Shown here in pieces: positions 49,106-59,500 of a DNA stretch of 64,000 nucleotides. The stretch spans positions 558,001 to 622,000 of the forward strand of contig NZ_SMLK01000001.1 in the NCBI RefSeq assembly GCF_004681975.1, in the 5' to 3' direction. How positions within the stretch are numbered: position 1 is the first letter of the stretch; the number at the start of each line of letters is the position of its first letter. The DNA comes from Ramlibacter humi. GTDB taxonomy: Bacteria > Pseudomonadota > Gammaproteobacteria > Burkholderiales > Burkholderiaceae_C. The notes below the pieces were generated by a model. The model was given only the letters and a program-made list of their open reading frames with translations. It had not been told where the DNA came from and made no database searches. A program made the position numbers and the translations under genes.

Positions 49106-50095
49106 ATGAAAGCCAAGCTCTTCGTCGCCGCGCTCGCCCTGGCGGCCAGCGGCCTTGCCTCCGCCCAGCAATCCCTCCTGAACGTCTCGTACGACGTCGC
49201 GCGCGAGTTCTACAAGGACATCGACGCCGCGTTCATCCCGTTCTACAAGAAGCAGACGGGCAAGGACATCAAGGTCGAGCAGTCGCATGCCGGCTCCAGC
49301 GCGCAGGCGCGCGCGGTGGCCGATGGCCTGGACGCGGATGTGGTGACGATGAACACCACCACCGACGTCGAATTCCTGGCCGACAAGGGCTTGGTGGCCA
49401 AGGACTGGGCCAAGCGCTTCCCGGACAACGCCTCGCCCACCACGTCGACCATGCTGTTCCTGGTGCGCGAGGGCAACCCGAAAGGCATCAAGGACTGGGA
49501 CGACTTGGTCAAGCCCGGCGTGCAGGTCGTGGTGGTGAACCCCAAGACCGGCGGCAACGGCCGCTACGCCTACCTGGCCGCGTGGGGCTACGTGAAGAAG
49601 AAGGGCGGTACGGACGATCAGGCGCGCGAGTTCCTGTCCAGGCTGTACAAGAACGTGCCGGTGCTGGCGCGCGGCGGCCGTGACGCGACCACGGCGTTCC
49701 TGCAGCGCAATACCGGCGACGTGCTGATCACTTTCGAATCCGAGGTCGAGTCGGTCAACCGCGAGTTCGGCAAGAACAAGGTGGACGTGGTGTACCCGTC
49801 CATCAGCATCGTGGCCGAGAACCCCGTGGCGGTGGTGGAGCGCACGGTGGCCAAGAAAGGCACCGCGGAAGCCGCCAGGGCCTACCTGGACTTCCTGTAC
49901 ACCGAGGAGGCGCAGGAGATCGCGGCCAAGCACTCCATCCGCCCGCGCAACGCCAAGGTGCTGGCCAAGTACAAGGACACCTTCAAGCCGGTGAAGCTGT
50001 TCACCGTGCAGGAGCTGTTCGGCTCGCTGTCCGAGGCGCAGAAGGTGCACTTCAACGACGGCGGCCAGTTCGACAAGATCTACACGGTCAAATGA
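49106..50095 (+). CDS. sbp: sulfate-binding periplasmic protein of the ABC transporter
   Basis: The 329-residue protein has a signal peptide (residues 1-20, ending GLASA) and the sulfate/thiosulfate-binding fold: NVSYDVAREFYKDID, SHAGSSAQARAVADGL, VNPKTGGNGRYAYLAAWGY and ARGGRDATTAF. It captures sulfate for CysTWA. First gene of the operon; its TGA overlaps the cysT ATG (ATGA). Confidence 0.94.
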   Translation: MKAKLFVAALALAASGLASAQQSLLNVSYDVAREFYKDIDAAFIPFYKKQTGKDIKVEQSHAGSSAQARAVADGLDADVVTMNTTTDVEFLADKGLVAKDWAKRFPDNASPTTSTMLFLVREGNPKGIKDWDDLVKPGVQVVVVNPKTGGNGRYAYLAAWGYVKKKGGTDDQAREFLSRLYKNVPVLARGGRDATTAFLQRNTGDVLITFESEVESVNREFGKNKVDVVYPSISIVAENPVAVVERTVAKKGTAEAARAYLDFLYTEEAQEIAAKHSIRPRNAKVLAKYKDTFKPVKLFTVQELFGSLSEAQKVHFNDGGQFDKIYTVK

Positions 50096-50190
50096 CGAAT
50101 GACCTGGCCGCCGGCGCGGCCGTGATGACAAATGACAAGGGGTTTGCCCCGGTCATGGAGCGAAGCGGCGTCATTCGTCGTTCGTCATCG
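50091..50190. repeat. palindromic repeat at the sbp/cysT junction
   Basis: AATGACGAATGAC (50091-50103) and GTCATTCGTCGTT (50170-50182) pair at 12 of 13 positions. A further CGTCATCG continues on the right. The element starts at the sbp stop codon and supplies the cysT start and its first 33 codons. The middle contains GGCCGCCGGCGCGGCC and a second copy of AAATGAC. Confidence 0.65.
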
Positions 50191-51021
50191 CGCGCGGGCG
50201 CAGCCCGCAAGGTGTTGCCCGGCTTCAACCTCACGCTCGGGTACTCGCTGCTGTACCTGAGCCTGATCGTGCTGATCCCGCTGTCGGCGCTGCTGCTCAA
50301 GACCTTCACGCTCAGCTGGGACCAGTTCGTGGCCGCGGTCAGCTCGCCGCGCGTGCTGGCCTCGTACCGCCTGACTTTCGGCGCGTCGTTCATCGCCGCG
50401 CTGGTCAACGTGGTGTTCGGGCTGCTGCTGGCCTGGGTGCTGGTGCGCTACCCGTTCCCGGGCAGGAAGTTCGTCGACGCGCTGGTGGACCTGCCGTTCG
50501 CGCTGCCCACCGCGGTGGCGGGCATCTCGCTCACCGCGCTGCTGGCGGGCAACGGCTGGATCGGCCAGTACCTGGAGCCGCTGGGCATCAAGCTGGCGTT
50601 CAACCCCAACGGCGTGGTCATCGCGCTGATCTTCATCGGGCTGCCGTTCGTGGTGCGCACCGTGCAGCCGGTGCTGGAAGACACCGAGCGCGAGCTGGAG
50701 GAGGCTGCCATGTGCCTGGGCGCGACGCGCTGGCAGACCTTCAGCCGCGTGATCCTGCCGTCCATCCTGCCCGCGCTGCTGACCGGCTTCGCCATGGCTT
50801 TCGCGCGCGCGGTGGGCGAGTACGGCTCGGTGATCTTCATCGCGGGCAACATGCCCATGGTGTCGGAAATCACGCCGCTGATCATCATCGGCAAGCTGGA
50901 GCAGTACGACTACGCCGGTGCCACCGCGGTGGCCACCGTGATGCTGGGCATTTCGTTCGTGCTGCTGCTGGTGATCAACGCGCTGCAGGCGTGGCAACGC
51001 CGCCGCTCGGGAGCGAACTGA
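50092..51021 (+). CDS. cysT: sulfate ABC transporter permease CysT with repeat-derived N-terminus
   Basis: The 309-residue permease has six membrane segments and the EAA loop [20 protein letters not shown]. Conserved sequence begins around residue 41 ([20 protein letters not shown]). The first 33 or so residues are encoded by a palindromic insertion (50091-50190) and are absent from the usual protein of about 275-290 residues. Later ATGs at 50125 and 50155 also lie inside the element, so the real start is uncertain. Confidence 0.92.
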   Translation: MTNDLAAGAAVMTNDKGFAPVMERSGVIRRSSSRAGAARKVLPGFNLTLGYSLLYLSLIVLIPLSALLLKTFTLSWDQFVAAVSSPRVLASYRLTFGASFIAALVNVVFGLLLAWVLVRYPFPGRKFVDALVDLPFALPTAVAGISLTALLAGNGWIGQYLEPLGIKLAFNPNGVVIALIFIGLPFVVRTVQPVLEDTERELEEAAMCLGATRWQTFSRVILPSILPALLTGFAMAFARAVGEYGSVIFIAGNMPMVSEITPLIIIGKLEQYDYAGATAVATVMLGISFVLLLVINALQAWQRRRSGAN

Positions 51022-51022
51022 C

Positions 51023-51904
51023 ATGGCCGGCCTTTCGACCAAGCGCATCACCACCACTGAAGCGCCCTGGGTGCGCCGCACGCTGGTGGGCGCTGCGCTG
51101 GTGTTCGTCCTGCTGTTCCTGGTGCTGCCGCTGGCGGCGGTGTTCACCGAGGCGCTGCGCAAGGGCCTGGGTGCCTACCTGGAAGCGCTGAAGGAGCCCG
51201 ATGCCTGGGCCGCCATCCGCCTGACGCTGTTGACGGCGGCCGTCGCCGTGCCGCTGAACCTGGTGTTCGGCGTGGCCGCGGCCTGGTGCATCGCCAAATA
51301 CGAGTTCCGCGGCAAGGCCTTCCTCACGACGCTGGTGGACTTGCCGTTCTCGGTGTCGCCGGTGGTGTCGGGCCTGATCTACGTGCTGGTGTTCGGCGCG
51401 CAGGGCTGGCTGGGGCCGTGGCTGGCGGCGCACGACGTGAAGATCATCTTCGCCGTGCCGGGCATCGTGCTGGCCACCGTCTTCGTGACCTTCCCGTTCA
51501 TCGCGCGCGAGCTCATCCCGCTGATGCAGGCGCAGGGCAACGACGAGGAGCAGGCCGCCATCGTGCTGGGCGCGAATGGCTGGCAGACCTTCTGGCACGT
51601 GACGCTGCCCAACATCAAGTGGGGCCTGGTCTATGGCGTGATCCTGTGCAACGCGCGCGCGATGGGCGAGTTCGGCGCGGTGTCGGTGGTGTCCGGCCAC
51701 ATCCGCGGGCAGACCAACACCATGCCGCTGCACGTGGAGATCCTCTACAACGAGTACCAGTCGGTGGCCGCTTTTTCGGTGGCTTCGCTGCTGGCCCTGC
51801 TGGCGCTGGTGACGCTGGCGATCAAGAGCCTGGCCGAGTGGCAGCACGAACGCCAGATGGCCGCGGCGGCGGACGCGCCGCCGGAACGGCCGGTGGCGGT
51901 TTGA
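51023..51904 (+). CDS. cysW: sulfate ABC transporter permease CysW
   Basis: The 293-residue partner of CysT has six membrane segments and the loop [40 protein letters not shown] is typical of CysW. It starts one base after cysT stops. The C-terminal tail ([14 protein letters not shown]) is cytoplasmic. Confidence 0.95.
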   Translation: MAGLSTKRITTTEAPWVRRTLVGAALVFVLLFLVLPLAAVFTEALRKGLGAYLEALKEPDAWAAIRLTLLTAAVAVPLNLVFGVAAAWCIAKYEFRGKAFLTTLVDLPFSVSPVVSGLIYVLVFGAQGWLGPWLAAHDVKIIFAVPGIVLATVFVTFPFIARELIPLMQAQGNDEEQAAIVLGANGWQTFWHVTLPNIKWGLVYGVILCNARAMGEFGAVSVVSGHIRGQTNTMPLHVEILYNEYQSVAAFSVASLLALLALVTLAIKSLAEWQHERQMAAAADAPPERPVAV

Positions 51905-51915
51905 AGATGATGAAA

Positions 51916-52041
51916 GCGGACACCCGTACGCGGAGAGCGCAGAGCAAGCGCAGAGGACGCAGAGAAGACAAGGAAAACTTTCATGGGTTTTCCTCTGCGA
52001 TCTCTGCGCTTGCTCTGCGTCCTCTGCGTACGGGTGTCCGC
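51916..52041. repeat. CGCAGAG hairpin repeat, copy 5 (type B ends, inside the sulfate operon)
   Basis: This 126 bp element has arms of about 49 bases starting GCGGACACCCGTACGC and pairing at about 44 positions, including the shared GCAGAGCAAGCGCAGAG core. The loop contains GGAAAACTTTC and GGTTTTCC, able to pair again. It lies between cysW and cysA and ends four bases before the cysA ribosome site GGAG. Confidence 0.9.
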
Positions 52042-52055
52042 ATTGGAGTTCCGAC

Positions 52056-53150
52056 ATGAGTATCGAAATCAAGAACGTCTCCAAGCGCTTCGGCGACTTC
52101 CACGCGTTGCGCGACGTGTCGCTGGACATCGGCTCGGGCGAGCTGTTCGCGCTGCTGGGCCCGTCGGGCTGCGGCAAGACCACGCTGCTGCGCATCATCG
52201 CGGGGCTGGAGACGGCCGACGCGGGCAGCATCCTGTTCGCGGGCGAAGACACCACCGGCGTGCACGTGCGCGAGCGGCAGGTGGGCTTCGTGTTCCAGCA
52301 CTATGCGCTGTTCCGGCACATGACCGTGTTCGAGAACGTCGCCTTCGGCCTGCGCGTGAAGCCGCGCAGCCAGCGGCCCAGCGAAGCGAAGATCAAGGAG
52401 AAGGTGCACGAGCTGCTCAGCCTGGTGCAGCTGGACTGGCTGGCCGAGCGCTTCCCCTCGCAGCTGTCGGGCGGGCAACGGCAACGGATCGCCCTGGCGC
52501 GCGCCCTGGCGGTCGAACCCAAGGTGCTGCTGCTGGACGAGCCTTTCGGCGCGCTGGACGCCAAGGTGCGCAAGGAGTTGCGCCGCTGGCTGCGCCGCCT
52601 GCACGACGAGCTGCACGTCACCAGCATCTTCGTCACGCACGACCAGGAAGAGGCGCTGGAAGTCGCCGACCGCGTGGTGCTGATGAACGCCGGCCGCATC
52701 GAGCAGGTGGGCTCGCCGCAGGAGGTGTGGGACCACCCGGCCAGCCCGTTCGTGTACGGCTTCCTCGGTGACGTCAACACCTTCCACGGCCGCGCGCACC
52801 GCGGCGAGGTGCAGCTGGACGGCCTGCAGCTCAAGGCGCCCGAGCATGCGAACGTGCAGAACGCCAAGGCCTTCGCCTACGTGCGTCCGCACGACCTGGA
52901 CGTGCAGCGCTATTCGCCCGGCGCCCAGGGCATCGTGGTGCAGCTGTCGCGCGCCATCGTAGTGGGCCCGGTCGCCCGGCTGGAACTTTCGCCGGCCGAG
53001 GAAACCCAACCGTCCGGCCCCGGGCGTGAAGATTCCGTGATTGAAGCGCAGATTCCTGCGCAACAATTCCGCGACCTGGGGTTCCGGGAGGGCGAGACGC
53101 TGGTGGTGACGCCGCGGCGCGCCCGGGTGTTCGTGGAAGGGGCGGCCTGA
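52056..53150 (+). CDS. cysA: sulfate ABC transporter ATP-binding protein CysA
   Basis: The 364-residue ATPase has Walker A GPSGCGKT (35-42), signature [15 protein letters not shown], Walker [13 protein letters not shown] and the switch His in [17 protein letters not shown]. The TOBE-like C-terminal domain ([13 protein letters not shown]) is typical of CysA. It is separated from cysW by 151 bases because of the hairpin repeat; GGAG lies seven bases before the start. Confidence 0.96.
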   Translation: MSIEIKNVSKRFGDFHALRDVSLDIGSGELFALLGPSGCGKTTLLRIIAGLETADAGSILFAGEDTTGVHVRERQVGFVFQHYALFRHMTVFENVAFGLRVKPRSQRPSEAKIKEKVHELLSLVQLDWLAERFPSQLSGGQRQRIALARALAVEPKVLLLDEPFGALDAKVRKELRRWLRRLHDELHVTSIFVTHDQEEALEVADRVVLMNAGRIEQVGSPQEVWDHPASPFVYGFLGDVNTFHGRAHRGEVQLDGLQLKAPEHANVQNAKAFAYVRPHDLDVQRYSPGAQGIVVQLSRAIVVGPVARLELSPAEETQPSGPGREDSVIEAQIPAQQFRDLGFREGETLVVTPRRARVFVEGAA

Positions 53151-53177
53151 GGGGGCCGCCCGTCAGGAGAAGAAAAC

Positions 53178-53681
53178 TTGTTCCATTGGCTGTTCGCGGC
53201 GCCGCGCCGCACTCTTGCGCTGGTGTGCGCCGCCTGCGTGGGCATGCTGGCGTTCGCGCTGTACCTGCAGCACGTCGTCGGGCTGGAGCCCTGCCCGATG
53301 TGCATCGTGCAGCGCTATGCGCTGATCCTGGTCGCCATCTTCGCCGGCATCGCCGCGGCCATCCCACGCCGTGGCGCCTGGGTCGTGGGCAGCCTGCTGG
53401 GACTGGGGTTCGCCGGCTTCGGCGCTTTCGTCGCCGCGCGCCAGAGTTTCCTGCAGTGGTACCCGCCCGAGATCGTCTCGTGCGGCCGCGACTTCTACGG
53501 GATGATCGAAACCTTCCCGCTCAAGCGCGCCGTGCCCATGATCTTCCGCGGCAGCGGCGATTGCACCAAGGTCGACTGGACCTTCCTCGGCGGGTCGATA
53601 GCGAACTGGTCGTTCGTGGCGTTCGCCGCGTTCGCGGTCGTGTTCCTGGTGGTGCTGATCAGGGCGCTGCGGCGCGGCTAG
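53178..53681 (+). CDS. dsbB: disulfide bond formation protein DsbB
   Basis: The 167-residue inner-membrane protein reoxidises DsbA with quinones. It has four membrane segments, the redox pair C39-P-M-C42 (EPCPMCIVQR) and the second periplasmic pair C102 and C129 (VSCGRDF, GDCTKVDW). The TTG start has AGGAG upstream. It is 27 bases from cysA on the same strand, so partial co-transcription is possible. Confidence 0.92.
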   Translation: MFHWLFAAPRRTLALVCAACVGMLAFALYLQHVVGLEPCPMCIVQRYALILVAIFAGIAAAIPRRGAWVVGSLLGLGFAGFGAFVAARQSFLQWYPPEIVSCGRDFYGMIETFPLKRAVPMIFRGSGDCTKVDWTFLGGSIANWSFVAFAAFAVVFLVVLIRALRRG

Positions 53682-53690
53682 ATTCTCGAA

Positions 53691-53802
53691 AGCGGGGTCC
53701 GCAACGCAGAGAACGCGGAGCAAGCGCAGAGGACGCAGAGGAAACCTTTCGAAGGGCTTTCTCTGCGTCCTCGGCGTTCACTCTGTGCTCTCGGCGTTAT
53801 TC
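53691..53802. repeat. CGCAGAG hairpin repeat, copy 6 (type A left end, degraded right end)
   Basis: The left end AGCGGGGTCCGCAACGCAGAG and internal GAACGCGGAGCAAGCGCAGAG units match other copies. The right side keeps CTCTGCGTCCTCGGCG and GGCGTT, but the GCGGACCCC terminus is gone. It lies between the convergent dsbB and argA genes. Confidence 0.75.
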
Positions 53803-53817
53803 AGCCAGCGGTGAGAC

Positions 53818-55167
53818 TCAACTTAGCTTCTTGACGAACACCATCGACTTGCGGTCCCAGTTGTATTTGCGCTTGCGCGCGTCGGGCAGCCAGTCGGGTT
53901 CCACCTGCACGAAGCCGCGCTTGAGGAACCAGTGCATGGTGCGCGTGGTGAGCACGAAGATGCTGTCCAGGCCCATGGCCCGCGCGCGCTGTTCGACGCG
54001 CTTGAGGATCTTCTCGCCGTCGCCCTGGCCCTGGCTTTGCGGCGACACGGTCAGCGCCGCCATCTCGCCGGTCTTGGCTTCGGGGTAGGGGTAGAGCGCG
54101 GCGCACGCGAAGATCACGCCGTCGTGCTCGATGATGCTGTAGTTGCCCACGTCGCGCTCGATCTCGGTGCGGTCGCGCTTGACCAGCGTGCCGTCGCGCT
54201 CGAACGGTTCGATCAGCTGCAGGATGCCGCCCACGTCGTCGGCGGTGGCTTCGCGCAGTTCCTCCAGCTTCTCGTCGATGACCATCGTGCCGATGCCGTC
54301 GTGCACGTACACCTCCAGCAGCAGCGCGCCGTCGACCGAGAACGGGATGATGTGGCTGCGCTCGACGCCGGCCTTGCAGGCCTTCACGCAGTGCTGCAGG
54401 TAGAAGGCGGTGTCGGTGGGCTGCTGCGGGTTGGGCAGTTGCGCCAGCAGCTGTTCGGCGGCGGCCAGCGGCAGTTCGGTGTCGATCGGGTTGTCTTCGG
54501 ACTCGGCCTCGGTGGCGCGCATGCGGATGCCGGGCACCTCGGTCAGGAACACCAGCTTGTCGGCCTGCAGGGCGACGGCCACGCTGGTGGCGACTTCTTC
54601 CATCGTGAGGTTGAAAGCCTCGCCCGTGGGCGAGAAGCCGAAGGGCGACAGCAGCACCATCGCCCCGTGGTCCAGCGTGCGGCGGATGCCGGCCACGTCC
54701 ACCTTGCGCACCAGGCCGGAGTGGCGGAAGTCCACGCCGTCCAGGACGCCGACCGGCCGGGCCGTGATGAAGTTGCCCGAGATCACGCGCACGGTGGCGC
54801 CGGCCATCGGCGTGTTGGGCAGGCCCATGCTGAAGGCGGCCTCGATCTCGTAGCGCAGCTGCCCGGCGGCCTCCTGGGCGCAGTCCAGCGCCACTTCGTC
54901 GGTGATGCGCATGCCGTGCGAGTAGCGTGCCTCGTGGCCCTTGGCCTTCAACTGCTCGTTCACCTGCGGGCGGAAGCCGTGCACCAGGACCACCTTCACG
55001 CCCATGCTCTGAATCAGGGCCAGGTCCTGCACGATGTGGGGCAGCTTGCCCGCCGCGATGGCTTCGCCCGCCACCGCCACCACGAACGTCTTGCCCCGGT
55101 GCATGTGGATGTACGGCGCCACCGACCGGAACCAGGGCACGAAGGTGAAATTGAAGACGGCGGACAT
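53818..55167 (-). CDS. argA: amino-acid N-acetyltransferase (N-acetylglutamate synthase)
   Basis: The 449-residue protein makes N-acetylglutamate, the first step of arginine synthesis. An amino-acid-kinase-like domain (about residues 20-290; VKVVLVHGFRPQVNE) is followed by a GNAT domain (about 300-449; QSQGQGDGEKIL acetyl-CoA loop, KRGFVQV). ATG 55167 (MSAVFNFTFVPWFRSVAPYI) fits ArgA; an earlier start would add a non-conserved leader. Feedback inhibition by arginine is the family norm. Confidence 0.94.
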   Translation of the reverse strand: MSAVFNFTFVPWFRSVAPYIHMHRGKTFVVAVAGEAIAAGKLPHIVQDLALIQSMGVKVVLVHGFRPQVNEQLKAKGHEARYSHGMRITDEVALDCAQEAAGQLRYEIEAAFSMGLPNTPMAGATVRVISGNFITARPVGVLDGVDFRHSGLVRKVDVAGIRRTLDHGAMVLLSPFGFSPTGEAFNLTMEEVATSVAVALQADKLVFLTEVPGIRMRATEAESEDNPIDTELPLAAAEQLLAQLPNPQQPTDTAFYLQHCVKACKAGVERSHIIPFSVDGALLLEVYVHDGIGTMVIDEKLEELREATADDVGGILQLIEPFERDGTLVKRDRTEIERDVGNYSIIEHDGVIFACAALYPYPEAKTGEMAALTVSPQSQGQGDGEKILKRVEQRARAMGLDSIFVLTTRTMHWFLKRGFVQVEPDWLPDARKRKYNWDRKSMVFVKKLS

Positions 55168-55265
55168 GCGGCTGTGAAAGCTGTCGGGGGAGATGCGGCG
55201 GGGAGAGCGGGACAGTGTAAGGTACGGTTCCGCGGCCATGGGCAGCCGCCAAAGGGGACAGGCGC

Positions 55266-56495
55266 ATGGACAGCGTCGCGGTCGGTTTCTGGGGAGCGTT
55301 CTTCGGCGCGGTCAGCCTGTCGCTGTTCGCCGCCGTGCTGGCCTTCCGCCGCTCCGCCCGGCGCGTGGCGCTGACGGGATCTCTCTCCGCCGTCGTCTCC
55401 GGTCTCTACGTGCTGGTATTCCTCGGCTGGCTGCCCGGCCTGGGGCATGACGCGCAACTCCGGCTCGACGCCGCGCTGGCCGCTGCCGCCTCCGCGGTGC
55501 TGGGGTTCCTGCTGTTCTGGCTGCTGGGCCTGGTGCGCGGCGCGCGCGTGAGCCGCGCCGTGGTGCTGGCCGCCGCCGCCACGGCCGCGGTCATCCTGTT
55601 CGGCTGGACGCTGCCCGCCGAGGGCGCTTTGGCCGTCGCGGTCGGCATGCAGGCGGCACTGGTGGCCGCCGGCCTTGGTGCGGCGGGGCACAGCGCCTGG
55701 CGCGGCGCGCCCCCCGGCCACCTGGCGCTGGCCGGCCTGGGCTTCATGACGACCACCATCGCGGTGCTCACCTGGTACGCGTTCGCGCCGGCGCTCACGC
55801 CCTGGTGGCTGCATGCGCTGGGCGCGCTGGCGGCCATCGGCTACACGGGCAGCATGGCCAGCGCGCTCTGGGCGCGCTACTCGTACCTCATCGACGTGCG
55901 GCAGGCCATGATCCACGGCCCCAGCTACGACCCGGTGACGCGCATGCCGTCGCACCACGAAACCAACCTGCTGGTGGGCGAGGCTTTCGCCAAGGGCTAC
56001 CGGGAAGGGCGTCCGTTGGGAGTCATCGTCGTCTCCATCGGCAACTTCGAGGCGCTGGAGCACCTGCATGGCCGCGCCGCCTACAACCACGGGCTGTTCA
56101 TCTGCGCCGGCCGGCTGCGCCGCATCACGCCGGCCGGCGTGCAGCTGGGCCGCCTGGGCAACGACGCCTTCCTGCTGCTGATGCCGCGGCCGGTCTCGGC
56201 CGGCGCGCTGATCGAACTGGCGCAGGTGATCGCCCAGCGCGTGCCGCGGCCGGTGGCCATCGGCACCACCGGCGAGATGGCCGAATTGGAGACCACCCGC
56301 ACCACCTGGGTGGCCGACGTGGGCGTGGGCGTGCTGGTGGCGCCGCCGCAGATGCGCGCGCCCACGGCCATCGCCGCGGCCAAGGCCATGTCGCGCACCG
56401 CCTGGAGCTACGCCAGCCGGGTGGCCGGCTACGACGAGGACGCCCGGAAGATCGCCGAACTCGGCGCGCCGCCGGGCCCCGTCGCCGTCCGATAA
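55266..56495 (+). CDS. membrane protein with a degenerate GGDEF-type domain
   Basis: The 409-residue protein has seven or so membrane segments in its first 205 residues, then a cytoplasmic domain that follows the diguanylate cyclase pattern: YDPVTRMPSHHE (221-232) for the D-LTGLPNR start and GRLGNDAF (295-302) for GGDEF. The catalytic signature is therefore lost (GND-AF). It may sense or bind rather than make cyclic di-GMP. It is divergent from argA, 98 bases apart. Confidence 0.72.
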   Translation: MDSVAVGFWGAFFGAVSLSLFAAVLAFRRSARRVALTGSLSAVVSGLYVLVFLGWLPGLGHDAQLRLDAALAAAASAVLGFLLFWLLGLVRGARVSRAVVLAAAATAAVILFGWTLPAEGALAVAVGMQAALVAAGLGAAGHSAWRGAPPGHLALAGLGFMTTTIAVLTWYAFAPALTPWWLHALGALAAIGYTGSMASALWARYSYLIDVRQAMIHGPSYDPVTRMPSHHETNLLVGEAFAKGYREGRPLGVIVVSIGNFEALEHLHGRAAYNHGLFICAGRLRRITPAGVQLGRLGNDAFLLLMPRPVSAGALIELAQVIAQRVPRPVAIGTTGEMAELETTRTTWVADVGVGVLVAPPQMRAPTAIAAAKAMSRTAWSYASRVAGYDEDARKIAELGAPPGPVAVR

Positions 56496-56547
56496 TCGCG
56501 GGTTCCGCCGCCGCGCCCGCCGGCGGCCTTGCGACGTTTCACCCGCC

Positions 56548-59500
56548 TTGCCCGCTCCCCGCATCACCTTCCCCGATTCGCTGCCCGTTTCCGGCAAGCG
56601 CGACGAGATCGCGCGCGCCATGCAGGACCACCAGGTCGTCATCGTCTGCGGCGAAACCGGCTCGGGCAAGACCACGCAGCTGCCCAAGATCGCCCTGGCC
56701 ATGGGCCGCGGCAAGCTCAATGCCAAACCGGGCGAGAAGGGCCGCCTGATCGGCCACACGCAGCCGCGGCGCATCGCGGCGTCCAGCGTGGCCAAGCGCA
56801 TCGCCGAGGAACTGGAGACGCCGCTGGGCGAGGTGGTGGGCTACAAGGTCCGCTTCCAGGACCGCCTGTCGCGCGACGCCTCGGTGAAGCTGATGACCGA
56901 CGGCATCCTGCTGGCGGAGACGCAGACCGATCCGCTGCTGCAGGCGTACGACACGCTGATCATCGACGAGGCGCACGAGCGCAGCCTGAACATCGACTTC
57001 CTGCTGGGCTACCTGCGCCAGCTGCTGCCGCGGCGGCCCGACCTGAAGATCGTCGTCACGTCCGCCACCATCGACGCGGAACGCTTCGCCGAGCACTTCG
57101 CTTCCGCCAACGGCAAGGCGCCGGTCATCTACGTGTCCGGCCGCATGTACCCGGTGGAGCAGCGCTACCGGCCGTTCGAGGAGACGCGCGAGTACGGCCT
57201 CGACGAAGCCATCGCCGATGGCGTGGACGAGCTCTGGCAGGGCAACGCTTCGGGCGACATCCTGGTGTTCCTGCCCGGTGAGCGCGAAATCCGCGAGGCG
57301 GCCGAACACCTGCGCAAGCACCTGTCGCACCGCCCGCTGACGCGCGATGCCGAGGTGCTGCCGCTGTTCTCGCGCCTGTCGCAGGCGGAGCAGGAGAGGG
57401 TGTTCGACACGCACTCGCGCCGGCGCATCGTGCTGGCCACCAACGTGGCCGAAACTTCGCTCACGGTGCCGGGCATCCGCTACGTCATCGACGCCGGCAC
57501 CGCGCGCGTCAAGCGCTACAGCTACCGCAGCAAGGTGGAGCAGCTGCTGGTGGAACCGGTCAGCCAGGCGGCGGCCAACCAGCGCGCGGGCCGCTGCGGC
57601 CGCGTGGCCAACGGCATCTGCATTCGGCTCTATGACGAACCGGATTTCAACTCGCGCCCGCGGTTCACCGATCCCGAGATCCTGCGTTCCTCGCTGGCGG
57701 GCGTGATCCTGCGCATGAAGGCGCTGCACCTGGGCAACGTGGAGGACTTCCCCTTCATCGAGCCGCCGCCGCGCCGCGCCATCGCCGACGGCTACCAGCT
57801 GCTGGGCGAGCTGGGCGCGGTGGACGACGCGAACGAGCTCACGCCCATCGGCGCGCAACTGGCGAAGCTGCCGCTGGACCCGCGCGTGGCGCGCATGATC
57901 TGGGAGGCACGCGAACGCGGCGCGCTGGCGGAAGTGCTGGTCGTCGCGTCCGCGCTGTCGGTGCAGGACGTGCGCGACCGCCCGCTGGAGATGCAGGCGC
58001 AGGCCGACCAGCAGCACGCCAAGTTCGACGACGAGAAGAGCGAGTTTTCGGGCTACCTGCGGCTGTGGGAATGGCTGGACACGGCACGCGGTGGCGTGCC
58101 CCCGCCCCAGCCCGCCCCCAAAGGGGGAGGGAGCCACCCCACGCATCGCCTGTCCAACCGGCAGTACGAATCGCTGCTGCGGCAGAACTTCATCAACGTG
58201 CGCCGGGTGCGCGAGTGGCGCGACATCCACTCGCAGCTGCACACCGTGGTGGCCGAGCACAAGTGGCGCATGAACACCGAAGCGGCGGGCTACGAGCAGC
58301 TGCACAAGTCCATGCTGGCCGGTTTGCTGGGCAACGTGGGCTGGAAGATGGAAGACCCGGCCGCGCCGGGTTCGGGCCAATCGGAATACCTGGGCGCCCG
58401 CGGCATCAAGTTCTACCGGCACCCCGGTGCGCACCTGAAGAAGCGGCCTGGCCGCTGGATCGTCTGCGCCGAACTGGTGGAGACCACGCGCCTTTTCGGC
58501 CGCGGCATCGCCAACATCGAGCCGCAGTGGATCGAGGAAGTCGCGGGCCACCTGCTCAGGAAGCAGCTGCTGGATCCGCACTGGGAGAAGAAGGCGGCCG
58601 ACGTGATGGCGCTGGAGCGCGCCACGCTGTACGGGCTGGTCATCTACAGCGGGCGGCGGGTGCCGTTCGCGCGCGTCGACCAGCAGGGCGCGCGCGAGAT
58701 CTTCATCCGCGAAGGTCTCGTAGCGGGCCAGTGGGACACCAGGCTGCCGTTCCTGGCCGCCAACCTGAAGCTGGTGAAGCAGGTCGAGGAAATCGAGCAC
58801 AAGTCGCGCCGGCAGGACGTGCTGGTGGACGAGGAGCTGATCTACGCGTTCTACGACCAGCAGCTGCCGGCCGACGTCTACAGCGGCCACACCTTCGAGG
58901 CGTGGTTCCGGCAGGCATCGCGCGGCAACCCGAACCTGCTGAAACTCACGCGCGAGGAGCTGATGCGGCACGAGGCCGCGGGCATCACGACCGACGCTTT
59001 CCCGAAGACGGTGAAGCTGGGCGGCGTGGATTGCGCGGCCACCTACCTGCACGAACCGGGCGACGCGCGCGACGGCGTCACCGTGACCGTGCCGCTCTTC
59101 GTTCTGAACCAGGTGGCGGAGGAGCGCGCCGAGTGGCTGGTGCCGGGCATGCTGAAGGACAAGGTGCAGGCGCTGCTCAAGAGCCTGCCGCAAAAGCCCC
59201 GCTCACGGTTCGTTCCGTTGCCCGAATCGGCGGCGCGCATCGCCGGCAGCCTGACGGCGCCGGAGCGCTGGGCGCACGGCTCGCTGGTGGACGTGCTGCT
59301 TCGCCGCGTGCGCGAGGAGACGTCGCTGGACGTGAAGCGCACCGACTTCAAGCTGGACATGGTGCCCGCGCACCTGTTCATGAACTTCCGGGTGGTCGAT
59401 GAACACGGGCGCCAGCTGGGGATGGGGCGCAACCTGGGCGCGTTGAAAGCGGAATGGGGAGCGAAGGCGCGCGGGGCGTTCCAGGCGCTGGCGGGGGTGA

